From Whitmania pigra (lineage: Eukaryota > Annelida > Clitellata > Hirudinida > Haemopidae), in contig JAJTWR010000323.1 of NCBI GenBank assembly GCA_021613335.1, forward strand, positions 437,001-501,000: a stretch of 64,000 bases of DNA, in the 5' to 3' direction. This document shows positions 25,539 through 46,259 of this stretch, one piece after another. Position numbers and translations under genes: made by a program. A model generated the notes under the pieces. It made no database searches. It worked only from the letters and a program-made list of their open reading frames with translations, and was not told the DNA's origin. The stretch's first letter is position 1; every line of letters begins with the position of its first letter.

Positions 25539-26805
25539 CATTATCGTTATTACTATTATAATAATTTATGCAACATGTTCCCACGTCAACACCAATTACA
25601 ATGAGGCGACACATAATTACACGTTTTTATGGACTAAAAGCATCTTAGCAACGAAATGTTTTCAAACAACTGAACAGTTGCACAGTTCTTTTGTTGTTGC
25701 TGTGGCAGCTGTAAGCTGATAATAAGCTACGATAATTATCAACAATTATTTCAACATCCCTGTGTTCCTAACACTGGCAAGATGAATTCAAAGCAACCAA
25801 ATCGTTGACACAGCCTCAACCTCTGAAGCTCATCATCATCATCATCATCGTTGTCGTCATCATCATCATCACCATCATCATCAGCAGCAGCATCACCATC
25901 GTCATTAACATAATCATCATCATCAGCATCGCATTACTGTTGCTATCCACGCCGGGAATCGAACACCAGACGTGTGGACCATTTCAGGTCATTATCTAAG
26001 TTTCCAGTTAAACCAGTCGGTATTATTACTCACCAGTCCTGTTAAGTTTGATCTTCCTGAGGAGTTGGTTGGATGGCACGACCTCAATGTAGGGCGAGGA
26101 ATGGTTGGGGTCGAAGTAACCCACGTCCCCTGTCAGCTCCACGATGCCCCTCCACAGTCCGTTCTGTGGCGGATCCATTGGCCTGCAAATGATTATGAAT
26201 ATATGATATAAATGATCTAGAGGGAATATGAAAATCATTGGTAATTGATTATAATAATTTGTTTATTTTTAATATTGTAGTTATGAAAATGTAATTGCAA
26301 TGTAGTTATAATAATTTTATAATATTTACAATTAACATGATTTGTATTTTTGCCCCTATGATTTCTTGTAAATTATAACAACTAATTTTAGTTTAATAAT
26401 TACTTTTAATAATTATTTTATTATAATAATTAGTATTGTTTTATTTATTTTGATTTAACTTAAAAATTCCTTCTCGACTTCAACTTACGTCTTGCTGAGC
26501 ACAGTGACAACATTCTTCACCTTGAACTTGAGGTACTCGTCCCCTGTGCTACCCTCCTGCGGACAGTCCCTCACCATTATCACCTGAGGAGGCTTCATCT
26601 GGGAAATATTAATTAATTAATATTCATAATAATTTAATTAGTAATAAGTTTAATTTACACGTTTATATTTAGTTTAGTTTAAAAAATAATAAATGATAAA
26701 AAAAATAGGTTTTCCACTTGATAAATCAGACCTTCAAGATGAAGTTAAAATGGTAATAATAAATAATCAATGTAATAATAAATTTATAATAATAGTAATA
26801 ATAAT

Positions 26806-26848
<43 letters not shown>

Positions 26849-26918
26849 GCAACAATAATAATAATAATAATTGTTATACAATTACTGAACATTTGAAAAC
26901 AATACAACAACATCACAT

Positions 26919-26958
<40 letters not shown>

Positions 26959-28597
26959 GATTCATACCTGCTGAAGGACCCCAACGAGATCAGCAAACCT
27001 CGGCCTATCCGTGGGTTCGTGTTTCCAGCACTCATTCATGGTGGCGTACCACTCCTCGGGGCACTTGGGCGGCTGAGGGAGGCGCTGGAAATTGGGGGCA
27101 TCGACCGCCTGCATGATCTGGTTGGAAGTAAGATGGACCATTTACGTGGTAATTAATAATAAGGATGTGATAATTTATTGGAAGGTGGTACGATGGATGG
27201 ATGGATGGATGGATGGATGGATGGATGTATGGGTGCGTGGATACGAAGTTAAACGTTATTAAATTAACCATTAATCACAATATCAATATTAATATTAATT
27301 AATTAATTATTAACAAACATTAATTGTAAATTATTAACCACCTTATGAGTGACGCAAGCGAGAATATTATTAATAATTTCAAATGACTGCAAATCATGTG
27401 ACAATTAATGAACGCATCACAGGATCCTGGATGCACCTTTCACCCTTGACCTTATTGACCTTGTAATTCCCAGAGAGTGTGAACAAAAGAAAGAGAGGAT
27501 GTACACTAGTGTACTAGTTATAGTTAATAACTAATAAGTAGTTAACTACTAGTTAATAACTACTTTAAAGTAGTTAGGAAGTAGTTAATAACTACTCTTA
27601 AAAAAGTAGTTAAAAAAGTAGTAGTTAAGTAGCATCAGATACATAAAAGATAAAGAGTAATTCCAAAACATGGCTCCAAAACGTCTGCTGTCGAAATGTA
27701 ATCATTAAACACTGTGGAGTGTTTTGTCCTGCCAAATGGGACTCATGATGAGTGACTGGGAAATTACCATTGCCAGAGTTAACAAGCTACGGAGTCATAA
27801 ACAACAGCTTTGACAGCTGTGGATATCATCATCATCATCATCATCCTCATCATCATCATCCTCATCATCATCATCATCCATCATCATCATCATCGTCATC
27901 GTCGTCGTCGTCGTAGTAGTAGTAGTAGGCATCATCATCATCATCAAGACCATCATCGACAGAGGGATGAAAGAGATAGATGATTGGGCTTTCAATGGTG
28001 AACAAGATAATTATGAGAATGAACTGTTAGCAATGACTTTGGCAGGAATATTGCTTGATGTTGTTAATTTAAATTTATTTCTTTCAAATGTTACAGAGGA
28101 TGCATTGCCGGTGCTAAGGTGGAAAAAGATGGATTGATAGGCAAGGGGGAGGAATAAAAAGATGGATGGATGGATGATTATGTCTCGACAGATAGATGGA
28201 TAGAAGATGGATGAATGCATGCATGAATGGATGGATGGATGGATGAATGAATGAGGGTGTCTACCTCCAGCCCTGTGAGTCCAGCCCATGGTTGTTCCCC
28301 GAAGGAAAACATCTCCCACAATAACACACCGAACGACCACACGTCTGAGAACGATGTGAACTTCAGGAAGTTTATGCACTCAGGTGCGCACCTGTCGAGA
28401 GGAATGAAATTATGAATGTTGATTATTTAATTTAAATTATTTATTTATTAATTTATGTATTTATGGTAATTATTTGAAAAGCAAATTGAAAGTATTGCTT
28501 ATGACATTTATTTATTAAATAAATTTTTATAATTGTTTTTGAATTTTCTTAGTGATAAATTAAATAAAATAAAAAATAAAAATTTAATTGCTAAAAT

Positions 28598-28674
<77 letters not shown>

Positions 28675-28676
28675 TC

Positions 28677-28725
<49 letters not shown>

Positions 28726-29329
28726 TAATAATAATAATAATAATATAATAATAATAATATAATAATAATAATAATAATAATAAACATGCTGTTATCCAAC
28801 CAAGCAATGGGTAGCTTGAGTCCAGTATTGAGGTGGCTTTGATAATAGTCCGATCCAACTCCCAGTGCCCGAGACAGTCCGAAGTCGCTGATCTTGACCT
28901 GAGTAAATATAATAATTATAATTTAATAATTTAATTATTGTTTTAGAAATATTTATTATTTTGTAATGTAATAATAAAAAAATAACCATCATTCTAGCAT
29001 AATAATGTTATTATAATTAGTACATAATATTCGTCAGCTTCAATTATCACTATTACTAATAACATTATAATGAAATAATTTATTCAATTCTCCACAGGTC
29101 GATGATCATATTTGCAGATGTAACCTTCCAAAAATGCAACATCATCAAACTCATAACTAATATTTTATTTTTATATTTTAAAGTTTAAAAATTAAACAGA
29201 ATAAAAACATTGCTGAGTAATCGATAAAGAGAGGTTAGAGACTGGTGTTCTTAGTCATCATCATCATCATCACCACCACCACCGTCGTCGTCGTCGTCAT
29301 CGTCGTCGTCGTCGTCGTCATCATCATCG

Positions 29330-29371
<42 letters not shown>

Positions 29372-30684
29372 CAAAGAGAATCACCGTCTTCAACTCACAA
29401 ACATTCGTCAAATTCAAAACAACAGTGAAAGAAATATGCAACTCAACGTTAATGGTGAAGATTATGAATGTGCTGAGGATAATGATGAGGATGATGATGA
29501 TAATGATGGTGATGACGAGGATAATGATGGTAATAATAATGATGATGAAGATGGTAACAATGATGACGATGATGGTAATAATGATGATGATGGTGGAAAT
29601 CCATTTCCAACTGGAATGAATCCTTTAAAGCCTCCAAATTGTTCGTTGGCTTGAAAGCTTGAAGGAAGGAAAGAGAGATAAAACGATGTTGAACGTAAAA
29701 AAGAAAGAGGGGAATCTTCAACAATTTCCTTTGAGGTACGAGATGGAGAAGTCTATCTTGGGAGGTGGAATTGCATTTGGAGATAATTGAGTAACACTGC
29801 TGACATTCAATCACACTCGTTCAATCCAATCAACCAACCAACCAATCATTCCATCAAATCAATTCAATCCGTCAACCAATCAACCCACTGGCAAGCAGGT
29901 AGGCGTGTGAATGGATGACTCATCGCTTAAAGCTGGTGGTGGTGATGATGATGATCCAATCCAATAGAACATAGGTTCTTCTTTTCCATCTATTAGCTTA
30001 ACTACCAAACACCATGGAGAACCACACACATGCACACGCGCACACACATACACACACACGCACACAGCAGGTTCAAATCCTACCTTGAGTCGACCAATAA
30101 AAACCGTCAGTGAAAGCTTTTACGACAACGAAGCAGTCAGCAGCGTCAAGGACGCAACTAGCAGAGGCGCCATTCAGAATGTGCGCTACATAAAGCAGAA
30201 GAAGAAGAAGCATTCCATTTCCTCGAAAGTGAAAAGCACTGCAAAGCATAATTATTTATTGTGGGCCCCACAACAGAACAAGACAAGATAGACGGATGTG
30301 TTGAGTGCAAGTAACTCTGTAAAATGGCTCCACGCTTCATTGGAGAAGTGGGTCAACCATGTCTAATGTCTCTTTCACTCGAGTGAGGGGAGTGAGTCGG
30401 AATGCTACTGAAACTGTGGTGGTTCCAACGAAACGACAGATGGATGGATGGATGGATGGATGAATGAATGGATGGATGGATGGATGGATGGATGGATGGA
30501 TGAATGGATGAATGGATGGATGGATGGATGGATGAATGGATGGATGAATGAATGGATGGATGGATGAATGAATGGGCGAAACGAGAGAAAGTGATATAAC
30601 CACGATGCCACGGTTGCAATTGAACTCGTAAATTATTATTACTATTACAGTAATAAAATAACAAATATAAATATAATAACAATA

Positions 30685-30729
<45 letters not shown>

Positions 30730-30832
30730 AAATACTTTTAAACGACGAATGAGACTCCATTGGTGGTCTTAAAGGAGATGATGTGGAGGATGACAACCAG
30801 ATGGCTGTGATCATGATGTGTTGTTTGCTGTC

Positions 30833-30882
<50 letters not shown>

Positions 30883-33800
30883 CAAAAGTGACGGTGATGA
30901 AGATGATGCCTGAGGAGCTAAAAAAAATGGTACGACCTTGGCGAGAGTTTCCTTTGTTGAAGTTATTATTATTATTATTATTATTATTGTGATATTGTCA
31001 TCATTAGTGATTATTTCTAATTATAATCATATATTTTTACATATACACATTAATAAAAACTAATCCTCTTCCATTATTATATATTATCTACAAAATAATG
31101 AAAAACTCACAAAAATAATTATAATAAAATTACATTAATACATCCGGTTATATCAAAGCTTATTATTATTATTATTACTATTACTATTATTATATTATTA
31201 TTATTATATTATTATTATTATATTATTATTATTGTTATTAATAATAATATTAATTATATTAATAATATTAATAATTATATTATCTTATTATATTATATTA
31301 ATAATTATTATCATTATTATTATCTTCCTGTTGAGGTTCACAGGAAAGCGCCATGAATGACTCATAACGGAACGCTTCATTCCACTCCTGTGGCGGTGGT
31401 GATGATGATGATGATGATGATGATGATGGCGGTGATGATTAGGTACAGCGCTTCTAGAAACTAGTTTTAAAACTATTATAATTATAAATTTTAATTATTA
31501 TAATAGACTTTGTAATTGTTAATATAATTATTTATATTATCAGTATTTAGGCTACTGTACATTCGACAGTCACTTTCATTATTATTATCATAACCTGTAT
31601 GACGATGACACATTCAATAAGCAATCAAACAAATCTAAAATCATACTTTTCTAAGCTCTCATTGGATGACCTAATGGGGACAGAGTTAATTAAGTAGGTC
31701 AGTAAGTGACGATTTTATTTATATTTCAAAGAAATGGTGACAATCTACTTATAGCAATGACGATGATGATGATGATGATGAAGACGAAGAATATGAGGTT
31801 GATGACGACGACGACGACGATGACCTTGCGTCATAGAAATGTTAAATCAGAGCAATCTTTAAGCAGGAAAACATTGGCAGGAGTAAACAACTCTTGGAAA
31901 CGAGGAAAGCAGATCCATTGTCAAACACATCCATCCATCCATCCATCCACCCATCCATCCATCCATCACCGCCCACTCATTTGCACTTCCTCTTTCTCAT
32001 CCATCCATCCATCCATCCATCCTTCGACCATACGTGATCTTACCCATGCAGTTCTTTCCACTGAAAATTATTGTTTTCGTTAAATTCTTAAAAACTCATT
32101 CAAAAAACTCAACCAACTCGAGATCATCATCACCATCACCACCACCGACGATTTTAATCACCATCGCAGGCAGCCGTACCGGCCGTCGACGGTCCGAAGC
32201 CGGGCCGACACTGACCTTATCCTCGGCAAAGACGAGCACGTTTCTGGCTGCCAAATCCCTGTGGATGAGTCTGTTCTTCTCCAGGTAGGACATGCCGTCT
32301 GCCAACTGACAGGCAAGGTCGCACAGGTGTCTGGTGGAAAAGATGGATCTTAGCCCCTGGTCCTTTAGGCATTCCAGGAGGGACTTCAGTGGGGCATACT
32401 CGGTGACCTGGGGAGATTTTTTAAATGTGTGCATTATTATTATTATTATTATTACTATTATTATTATTAATTGATCGGTTTTATTAATAATTAAGAGGAT
32501 GTTTATTAGGACATCTAAAAGGGAAATGGAAATGTGGATGGGGATGATTAGGCAGATGATGATGATGATGAAGTTGGTTGTGATGAATAAAATGAACCAT
32601 CAATGAAACATTCATTCACTCGCTCACTCAATCACTCATAATCTCATTCATTCACTCACTCACTCACTCAATCACTCATAATCTCATTCACTCACTCACT
32701 CACTCGCTCAACCTTGACACGTCAGTAAGTTGATGAGATAAGAATTACAACGTTAACTTACATCTCAATACGTTTAATGACTGAGCGTCAAACCAAAAGT
32801 ATAACTACGCTCTAAAATAGCCATTACATCGTCATTTTAACAAGTAACCACCAACATCACTATCATGATCAGAGTACCAACCATCCATCCATTATTGGAT
32901 GCCAGCTGTACATAACAGCTAATATCCATCACAACACATTATTTTATTTAAAATAACTATTCACAAATCAACCAATAAACCAAGCAATCAATCAACCAAC
33001 CAACCAGTCAATCAACCAATCAATCAACCAGTCAATCAACCAATGAATCATCCAGTCAATCAACAAACTTCAATCAACTTAGTCAAACTAAGCTCATCAA
33101 TGTTACCAGTTACCATCATGAAGTTGTCCGATCCGAGGACAACTCCGTAGAGTTGGACAACGTGAGGATGGCACACCGAGTGCATGATCGTTGCCTCGTC
33201 CAGAAACTCAGACGTTTGGGTCCTCATCTGATCCTTCGGTAGGCATTTGACCGCCACTATGACCTGTGGACGATTATGATGATGATTTGATGATGATGAC
33301 GACGACGACGACGATGATGATGTAAGATGGAGATAAATTTAAAATTTAATTTTTAAATACTATTAATAATAATACTCATGTGATCCATGTAATAATACCA
33401 TAATAATAACGTTATTAACAAGTTGATCCATGTGAATAATGATACATAATATCATTGAGCATTATTATTACTATCATTATTAATATTGCTATTATTATTA
33501 TTAATTATATTCACATAAAATTATAAAATTAATAATAAAATTATATATATTATATATATCATTACTATTGTAATTACAATTGGATTACTAATTATTAACC
33601 ATCATATTATGCAAAGATATTTATTATATTTATTAAATTTATTTTGTTTATTATATTTATTTTATTCATTCCTTGGGAACATCCCGGCTCAAAGACATTG
33701 TCGTTGTTGCTGTTGCGTTCAACCCATCATTAATGTAACCAGGCATGCTGTCCTTAACAGATTTCAACAGTTCAGGAATTTTTACAACGTTATTAAGAAC

Positions 33801-33895
33801 ATTTATGACAACTATTTATAACTACAACAAAGATAAAGGGCCTAACACTTCAATAATAGTTTAGATAAAAACTGCTATTACCATTAATTACATTG

Positions 33896-33991
<96 letters not shown>

Positions 33992-34048
33992 TATTATTAT
34001 TATTATTATTATATTATTATTATTATTATTATTATATTATTATTATTA

Positions 34049-34084
<36 letters not shown>

Positions 34085-35616
34085 ATATTTTGTATATTAC
34101 TATTTTTAGTCATCTAGGGACCTGCAGATCAAATCCCAGCCACGGGTGTAACGTCTGCCATTCTTTGACGCTGTTAAGTCTGGTTACGTAAGCCATGAAT
34201 ATGACTGTAAACACTTGGTATTGGGGCAGGTCAATGAGTGCTAACCGCCTAGCTAGAACCACTCAACTCAAGAATGCTAAGGCAAATATCAGCACCATTA
34301 CCATCATCATCACCATCTATTGACTATCTTCGCAATCATCATCAACATCATCATCAATGAGTCATTGTCAACACCATCAATATCATCACATAACCAATAT
34401 CATCACATAACCAATATCATTATCATCATCATCGTCGAATCATCATCATCACCTGTTCTCCGTTATCCTTTGTCCATACTCCCTGCTGTACGTATCCAAA
34501 TTCTCCAGTGCCGATGATCTTCTGAAGTGAAACTGCCTCCTCGTCGATAATGTGCTTGTCCCCCGAGGGTTTTTCCAAGATCGGTGGGGATATGGAAATC
34601 GTGGAGTGGCTGACTGAGTCTGGAGGTCCTTTGGCAAGGATCTGTATCGATGAGAATTTATTTATGAGTTTATTTATAGACATTTGTCGTTATGATTAAT
34701 TATTAAAATAATTAATATAATTATTATTTATTAATATGATAATGATTATTTATTAAAATAATTAATATAATTATTATTTATTATTTATTAATATGATAAT
34801 GATTATTTATTAAAATAATTAATATAATTATTATTTATTAATATGATAATGATTATTTATTAAAATAATTAATATAATTATTATTTATTAATATGATAAT
34901 GATTATTTATTAAAATAATTAATATAATTATTATTTATTAATATGATAATGATTATTTATTAAAATAATTAATATAATCACGTGTAAACGTAAAAAAGAT
35001 TCAACATATCAATGGTAATCTTTGCTGGTCCATCCGTCATCCATCCATCTGTCCTTCCATCCATTCATCCATTCACTTAATAATTCATAAATTCAGTGCG
35101 CATTCGTCAATGCGGCCATTCATTGATTCGTCAGAATAAAATTCACTCGGAGAACTCAGGAAATGCTTTGCATAGCGCAAGTCTGGCGCATCGTTAAAGT
35201 CAGGAAGTTGAGGCGAGATCTAAAAGCATCTAGGTCATACCTGTATTACATAAGTCATACCTTAATTATAATATGTTAATGATATAGGTCATTAAGGTCA
35301 ATCTATGGAAAATAGAAAAAAACTGATGCTAATAATTTATAAGTAATTATCTGACGAATATTGCTGATACATTTATAATTAATTATCAATTATCTGGCAT
35401 TGTCTACGCGTTTATTTCGTGTTGTAATCTTCGGAATTCTGAAGTTCGAGAAGTCAAGCAATTAATTACCGTTCCTTGCATAAAATGTGTCGTCGACGAA
35501 AAGAGAGCTAATTTTTATAGCGCTTCCTACTTTTGGGTCATTGGGTGCTTGATGCACATAAGGATTACAGGAAGGAAGGAACTTGGATAAATAACAACAC
35601 CAATAATAAAAATAAA

Positions 35617-35648
<32 letters not shown>

Positions 35649-37179
35649 TAATAATTTGGTGTCGACTTTGTGTTTGAAAATAATATTAATAATTTTATTG
35701 TTATTATTCTTTATAACCTGGAATTAATTAGTTTGGCAAGTCATCACCATCGTCATCATACCATCTATAAAAATAGTTTTGTGATTTCAAAGCACTATTT
35801 ATAGTAACAAATGAGTGGGTTGCACTCGTTTTAAAGACGTTGGGAGCCTTTTAAATCCCCTTTCATTCACTTCAAGAACTTGCTACATCATCATCATCAT
35901 CATCATCGTCGTCGTCATCATCGTCATCGCCATCATAATCATCATCAACGTCATCTTTACTAGCAATTCTTTAGCATCCACATCAGTCCAAGCATAGGAT
36001 GAATCATCGCCACCATAGCCATCATCATCAAGACCATCATTATCATCATCATCACCATATCTAGAGATGAGATGATTTTGAGAGAATAAAGAAGTCTCAA
36101 AACGACTTTGTTAGGGTGAGCAGGGCTAATAAATAACAAGAATAATAAATAAATAATAAGAATAACAATAAATAAATAACAATAATAATAATAAATAAAT
36201 AACAATAATAATAAATAAATAGTAAGATTACAATAAATAAATAACAAGAATAATAATAAATAAATAAATAATAAAACGAGCTGCTTTGGAGAAGGAGGAG
36301 GCAGTGGAAAACAGCGTGAGGCCTTGAAGTATGGAAGAGCTGTGCATTAGCATGTGAATGAATGAATGGATGGGTGGATGGTGAATGGGTGATTGAATGA
36401 ATTAATGAATCGGTAAGTGAATAGACGGATGGATGGATTGATGGATGGATGAATGAATCCGAGGATGAGCAATCCAAGAGCGATATTCCAGTCAAGTTAA
36501 GAGGTCAAAGTTTGCAGTTTCACTAAATTTATGCAACTTTTTAACTTTGAAGAATCCAGTTTCAATAATGAGAAGCAGAAGCAGAAAACAGCAGCAACGA
36601 AAATAAAAACATCCCAATGATTCATCACTTGCCGCAGCCTCGTCATCATCATCGTCATCATCATCATCATCATCATCCTCATCATCATCATCATAATCAT
36701 CATCATCATCTTCGACACTCTTCGTCATGAAGCTACAAATACACGTGTAACTGACGTCATCAGACTCAATCCATCGTGTCAGTTACGTCATCACAAATGA
36801 CAAATGATTAACCAATATCACGGAAATAAAATAAACAGAACGATAATAAAACAAAATAAACATAAAATTAACAATTAAATATTAATAAATAAATTAAATA
36901 AACTAATAAACAAAATTTATAAATAAAAAAAAACAAATAAACAAAATTTCCAACCTTCTTAATCTTGACCAACGCCCCCTTCGGACATTCCTTCTTGAAA
37001 CTGTGCCTCAGCCTCCTTATCTCCGGCTTCGACATTCCCAGTCCATTGAGGTCATCGTCGACGACGTACTTGAGCTGTGGCACCGTATTGACCTTCAACT
37101 TCGTCACGAAATCGTTGTGGTAGTGCTTGAGTTCGCAATCGGCCAAAAACTCCAGCAGGTCTTTCGTCTGTACGGCCAT
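21168..37179 (-). CDS. TNK2-like: ACK/TNK2-type non-receptor tyrosine kinase (SAM-like, kinase, SH3, CRIB)
   Basis: Fourteen minus-strand exons: 37179-36955, 34641-34453, 33263-33114, 32407-32216, 28898-28801, 28391-28265, 27117-26968, 26598-26489, 26182-26034, 23771-23604, 23302-23209, 23112-23037, 22542-21741, 21550-21168; 970 aa. Order: N-terminal SAM-like region (1-75), kinase with GTGEFGYV (about 119), AVK (K144), HRDLAARN (about 237), SDFGLSR (D257), [27 protein letters not shown]3 (about 400-460, [17 protein letters not shown]); CRIB (about 479, [18 protein letters not shown]). ACK kinases act downstream of GTP-bound Cdc42. The tail (520-970) is low-complexity with an Asn run, an acidic Glu run, PPP-rich segments and no visible UBA domain, unlike vertebrate TNK2. 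Exons 1 and 5 use GTTGGA donors. Kinase residues are all present, so it should be active. Confidence 0.92.
24600..24790. repeat. Tandem repeat of TTTCAATTAATTCCTTCAAT-type units
   Basis: About four units of roughly 39 bp alternating CAATCAATTC and TTTCAATTAATTCC words, in a kinase intron. Confidence 0.7.
25027..25246. mobile_element. MITE with imperfect terminal inverted repeats and 8-bp target duplication
   Basis: The element, about 25035-25238 (204 bp), has ends that are inverted copies over roughly 45 bp: left GTGACCCGTCAAAATAGCCC..., right end read in reverse GGGCACCCCGTCATAATAGC... Both flanks carry CTTGTGAG (25027-25034 and 25239-25246). An 8-bp duplication suits hAT-type transposase. 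There is no coding capacity. Confidence 0.75.
30005..30100 (+). other. Box B-like word after a CA microsatellite
   Basis: AGGTTCAAATCCTAC near 30068 matches an internal RNA polymerase III B box and could be a SINE or pseudo-tRNA trace. No A box of clear quality is seen upstream. Confidence 0.25.
34118..34275 (-). mobile_element. Possible tRNA-derived SINE
   Basis: On the minus strand AGCTAGGCGGTTAGCACTC resembles an A box with its surroundings, and about 120 nt later comes GGCTGGGATTTGATCTGCAGG, a degenerate B box. It lies in a kinase intron between exons 2 and 3. Confidence 0.35.
34689..34980. repeat. AT-only minisatellite, about six units
   Basis: Repeats of TTATTAAAATAATTAATATAATTATTATTTATT plus AATATGATAATGA, period about 50 bp, in the intron after kinase exon 1. 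Confidence 0.85.
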
Positions 37180-42789
<5,610 letters not shown>

Positions 42790-45700
42790 CTAGACATTTT
42801 CATCTAAATCTGGTCTGTGACATTTCTGCACGTTATTTACAGCAAAATATAGTTCTTCCAATATTGCCTAAAAAGATAAATTAAAGCTAATATGATAACT
42901 TTTTCTTTCGGTTATTTCACGTTACCTCGTCAACGTCTTCACCCCTCAAAAGCTTCAACAAATCCTCGGCATAATGTTCATTTTCTCTCGGGAAGTATAA
43001 GAAGGGACTATACAAAAACAAAATCAGTTTTTATATTAAAATGCTTATAAAATATTCAATTATGCAACATTCAGACACGCGATGTTATGCAAAAACCAAC
43101 CACATCTTCATTGTAAATTCAAACCACTTCGATTGTTTTATGTCTATTGATCGACATTTCGGCGTCTGAATGGCTTTAGTGATAATGGTTCTGGTGGTGG
43201 ACGAATGGTCCATCCAAAAGGACATCGTTTCGTAGCCTTCTGAAACTTTTTCCATCTAAAATTATTTATTAAATTAAGCAAAAATATTTAAATTCGTGAG
43301 AGGGGGAAATCAAAACATAAGAGTTAACAGTTCATCGGATTACCTGAAGAATATCGGCAGTTTTCCAGAAAACAGTTTGTAAAATGTTCATCAGTTCCAG
43401 ACGATTTAAGAATGTGTCGAAGAAAATATTTTTTTCGATCGTTAAATCCTCCGACTGTGACTCGGGGTTCAAAGAAGGTGTTAAAACCCCACGAACTTCC
43501 TGCTGATCTTCCCATATACGGACACCTGTAAGATCGCCACTGTTTCCTGATAGATATGGCTTGCTTCTGTAACCCCGAAGATATTTTTCGATTTGTTTCC
43601 ATTTAGCCGCTTGGTACGGGTCCTTAAAATATAGTTCCATGATTTTATTAATGATATTAAGGAAAATTAGCTAAAATCTTAATCAATAATCTAATAAGAA
43701 TGCAATAAGCTAAAATCATAATTAAAAGTAACTTACCATCGAGTTTATCCACAAAATTAAATATTCACAAAAACGTTCAATCAAAAGGCGAATGTAACCT
43801 AAAAATTGTAAATTATTAGGCATTTCCTTTGTTCGAGGACAATCCAAATTCTTCTCATACACCTAAAATTGTGATTCAACATCAATTGTTTATAAATTTC
43901 AAATATATTAAAATAATAATGAGTAACATTTGGAAAATTGACTTAAATAGATTCTCGTTATATACAGCTAATTTGTATTATTCATATTTAGTAACTAACT
44001 AATACTTGAGCAATGTTCAGGGATCGCAGCCAGCAAGATTAATCGCGTGGTTGCTACCCTTGAGAAAAGGCGCTAAATATTTACAAGTTTAAAAGCACTT
44101 GGCGCTACATGTTTTGCTCCTTATATTATAAATCAAACATTTCCTATTACCTCCATGCATCCCTTTATGAAGTACTCAATGAGTTTAACTCTCTGACTTT
44201 CGTCGTTTGAAGACATGAAGAAGGAATACAAATGGTCTAACTTCAAATAATTGCCAAACCGTATGGAATCATCGAGCAGGTTGGCCACACGCGATGGATC
44301 TAACTGATGAAAATTATTTCTAATTGTTTTAAATATACTAAAAATCAATTTCATTGAAGTAAGTTTTTGGTTCTTTACAAAATAAATATTTTAATGATAA
44401 TAATTGAAATTGTTCCAAACCATCCAAGCTGAGTATATTTCTTCACGAATTCTATAATTCTCTAAAATTAGGTGATTATTGCTAAGTATGGCCTTGGCTA
44501 AAAAATGTTATTTAACTAATTATTTAATGTAATTGTCGACGATCTTACAAAGTAATAAAAATTATTTTTTTGTAATTAGCTAGCGATACAATCAGTACTA
44601 TACAATCATTATTTCAGTAACAGGTCATTCTTACATTGGCTACGCATCCAAGATGCAATTCTACGCTTTTCTGGGCAATTTGGTTCTGGGAGATTTTTTA
44701 TTTTGTATAACCATGCAATGGTTTCTAGAGGATATAAAGATGACCGGGTTATGAATCGAAGTTCAGTAATTATTTAAAATTAATTATTAACTAAAATTAT
44801 TCATATTAATTACCTTCTGAAAATGAACACATTTTATAATTCGAGTTTTTGGCCTTTAGAAACTCTACCTTTATCGCTTTCAATGCTAGGGTTGCATACA
44901 CGAGATTCCATGTTTCAATCGCATACGTTATTTGTCTTTGAGGATTTTAACAGTTGATCAATTTTAATTTAGGGATTCAAATTTATTCCTGCTTCTTACC
45001 TATCGAACAAAAAACGAGATTTCACTTCATCTAGTGAAATCTCAAATAACTGAATCACAGGTTCGATAAAAATTGGATCTCTTAAACTCTGAGAAATAAA
45101 TTAAATTTTAAAATAATACACCATTAAAAGTCAAACACAATGATTTACATCTCGATCATATAAAAACGAGTAAAATCCCCACGATGCCCCAGTAAGCTTT
45201 AACAAGTCTTTTTCTGATTGTAATCCTGCAAATAATTATGGTTTAATTTGACTATTTCAAAATATCAGGAAAATCAAAGAAGTTCCACTAACGAAACTTG
45301 TTATTATTAAGCTGGTTGTTGTTCGGTAATATCAAATCATCATCTTCACGGAGACGTGGGTTTGAATTTCTGGGCAGGAATGAACTGAAAACATTGAAAA
45401 TTAATAATAAATACGCATGATGTAAGTGACGAAAACTACATTTATTAGCATGAAATTACAATGAAAATTATCTTGCGTTGTCATCACGGCACCAACTAAT
45501 GCGATAAATTCTTGAGAACATCGATCAATGTATAGTTTGATGATTAGTTGGTTTTTAATTGTAATTAAATGGATAAATATTTCGAAAACCAAAATGCAAC
45601 AAACCTTATTCTATTAGATAATTGTTCAACTTGTTCTCTATAACACCAGCGCTAAAATGCAAACATTGGAAAGTGTCAAAAATAAGTCTTAAGCATTGAT

Positions 45701-46259
45701 GACAAACAAGCATTGCTGACCAAGTCTTCATCAAACTCTGAGTCCTCGAAACTCCATCTGTACTCAAATTCGTGTAACGCATTTATAAGCTCATACATCT
45801 CTAAAAGAATAAATTGTATTTCATCGTACTAGTTTTTAAAATTAAAGACTTTATATTAAAATTTAAGTGTTTATGCGTCGAAGCTTTTTTGCTTCAATTC
45901 TGAATTATTGTGAATTTATTTACTTTGAATTTTCAAGCATGATTTGTTCAATGGATTTTTTTTTCTTGTATTCTTTTTATTCATTTTTGAATATTATCTA
46001 AAATTAAATAAAAGATTGTTACTAAATGATTAAATGATATCCAACTTTTCGCATTCACCGTGAATCAATATTGTAATTACAGCACAGATTTATCTAGCTC
46101 ACAATGCAACTAAATTAAACAATGTTCCAATGAAATATTGCTCAACCCAGTTAGCAGTAAATGCTTAAGCATGGTATGCTTCCTAGTTTCAAGTTTGGAC
46201 TTACCACCTTTTAAATCTGGTCTCTTGAGTCTGATTGCTCTCAACTGTTGTGATGTGTT
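42790..46259 (-). CDS. Gene F: unrecognised multi-exon protein (at least 533 aa, N-terminus unresolved)
   Basis: Exons (minus): 46259-46205, 45800-45721, 45651-45605, 45384-45293, 45225-45149, 45088-45000, 44935-44814, 44724-44635, 44497-44421, 44303-44151, 43862-43737, 43622-43344, 43255-43101, 43007-42926, 42867-42790 (TAG). Every phase joins and the sum is 534 codons. The protein is soluble, helix-rich and without a signal peptide: QQLRAIRLKRPDLKGEMYEL, HEFEYRWSFEDSEFDEDL, SWGFYSFLYDRDSLRDPIF, RLLIERFCEYLILWINSM, WMDHSSTTRTIITKAI, AEDLLKLLRGEDVDEAIL. I do not recognise the family. Helical repeats of scaffold proteins are one guess. The first exon is not found. Translation could instead begin at the ATG at 45798. 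It lies codirectionally about 0.6 kb below the eEF1A-like gene, so the 5' end should be in that gap. One donor is GTTGGT. Confidence 0.68.

Noticed and set aside
25247..25720. Long open frames coding poly-Met, poly-Leu, poly-Ile or poly-Tyr
   Set aside because: They are translations of (ATG)n and (TTA)n microsatellites. The same applies to frames at 28508-28858, 29235-29654, 30337-30814, 33893-34117, 36492-36728 and 38126-38400.
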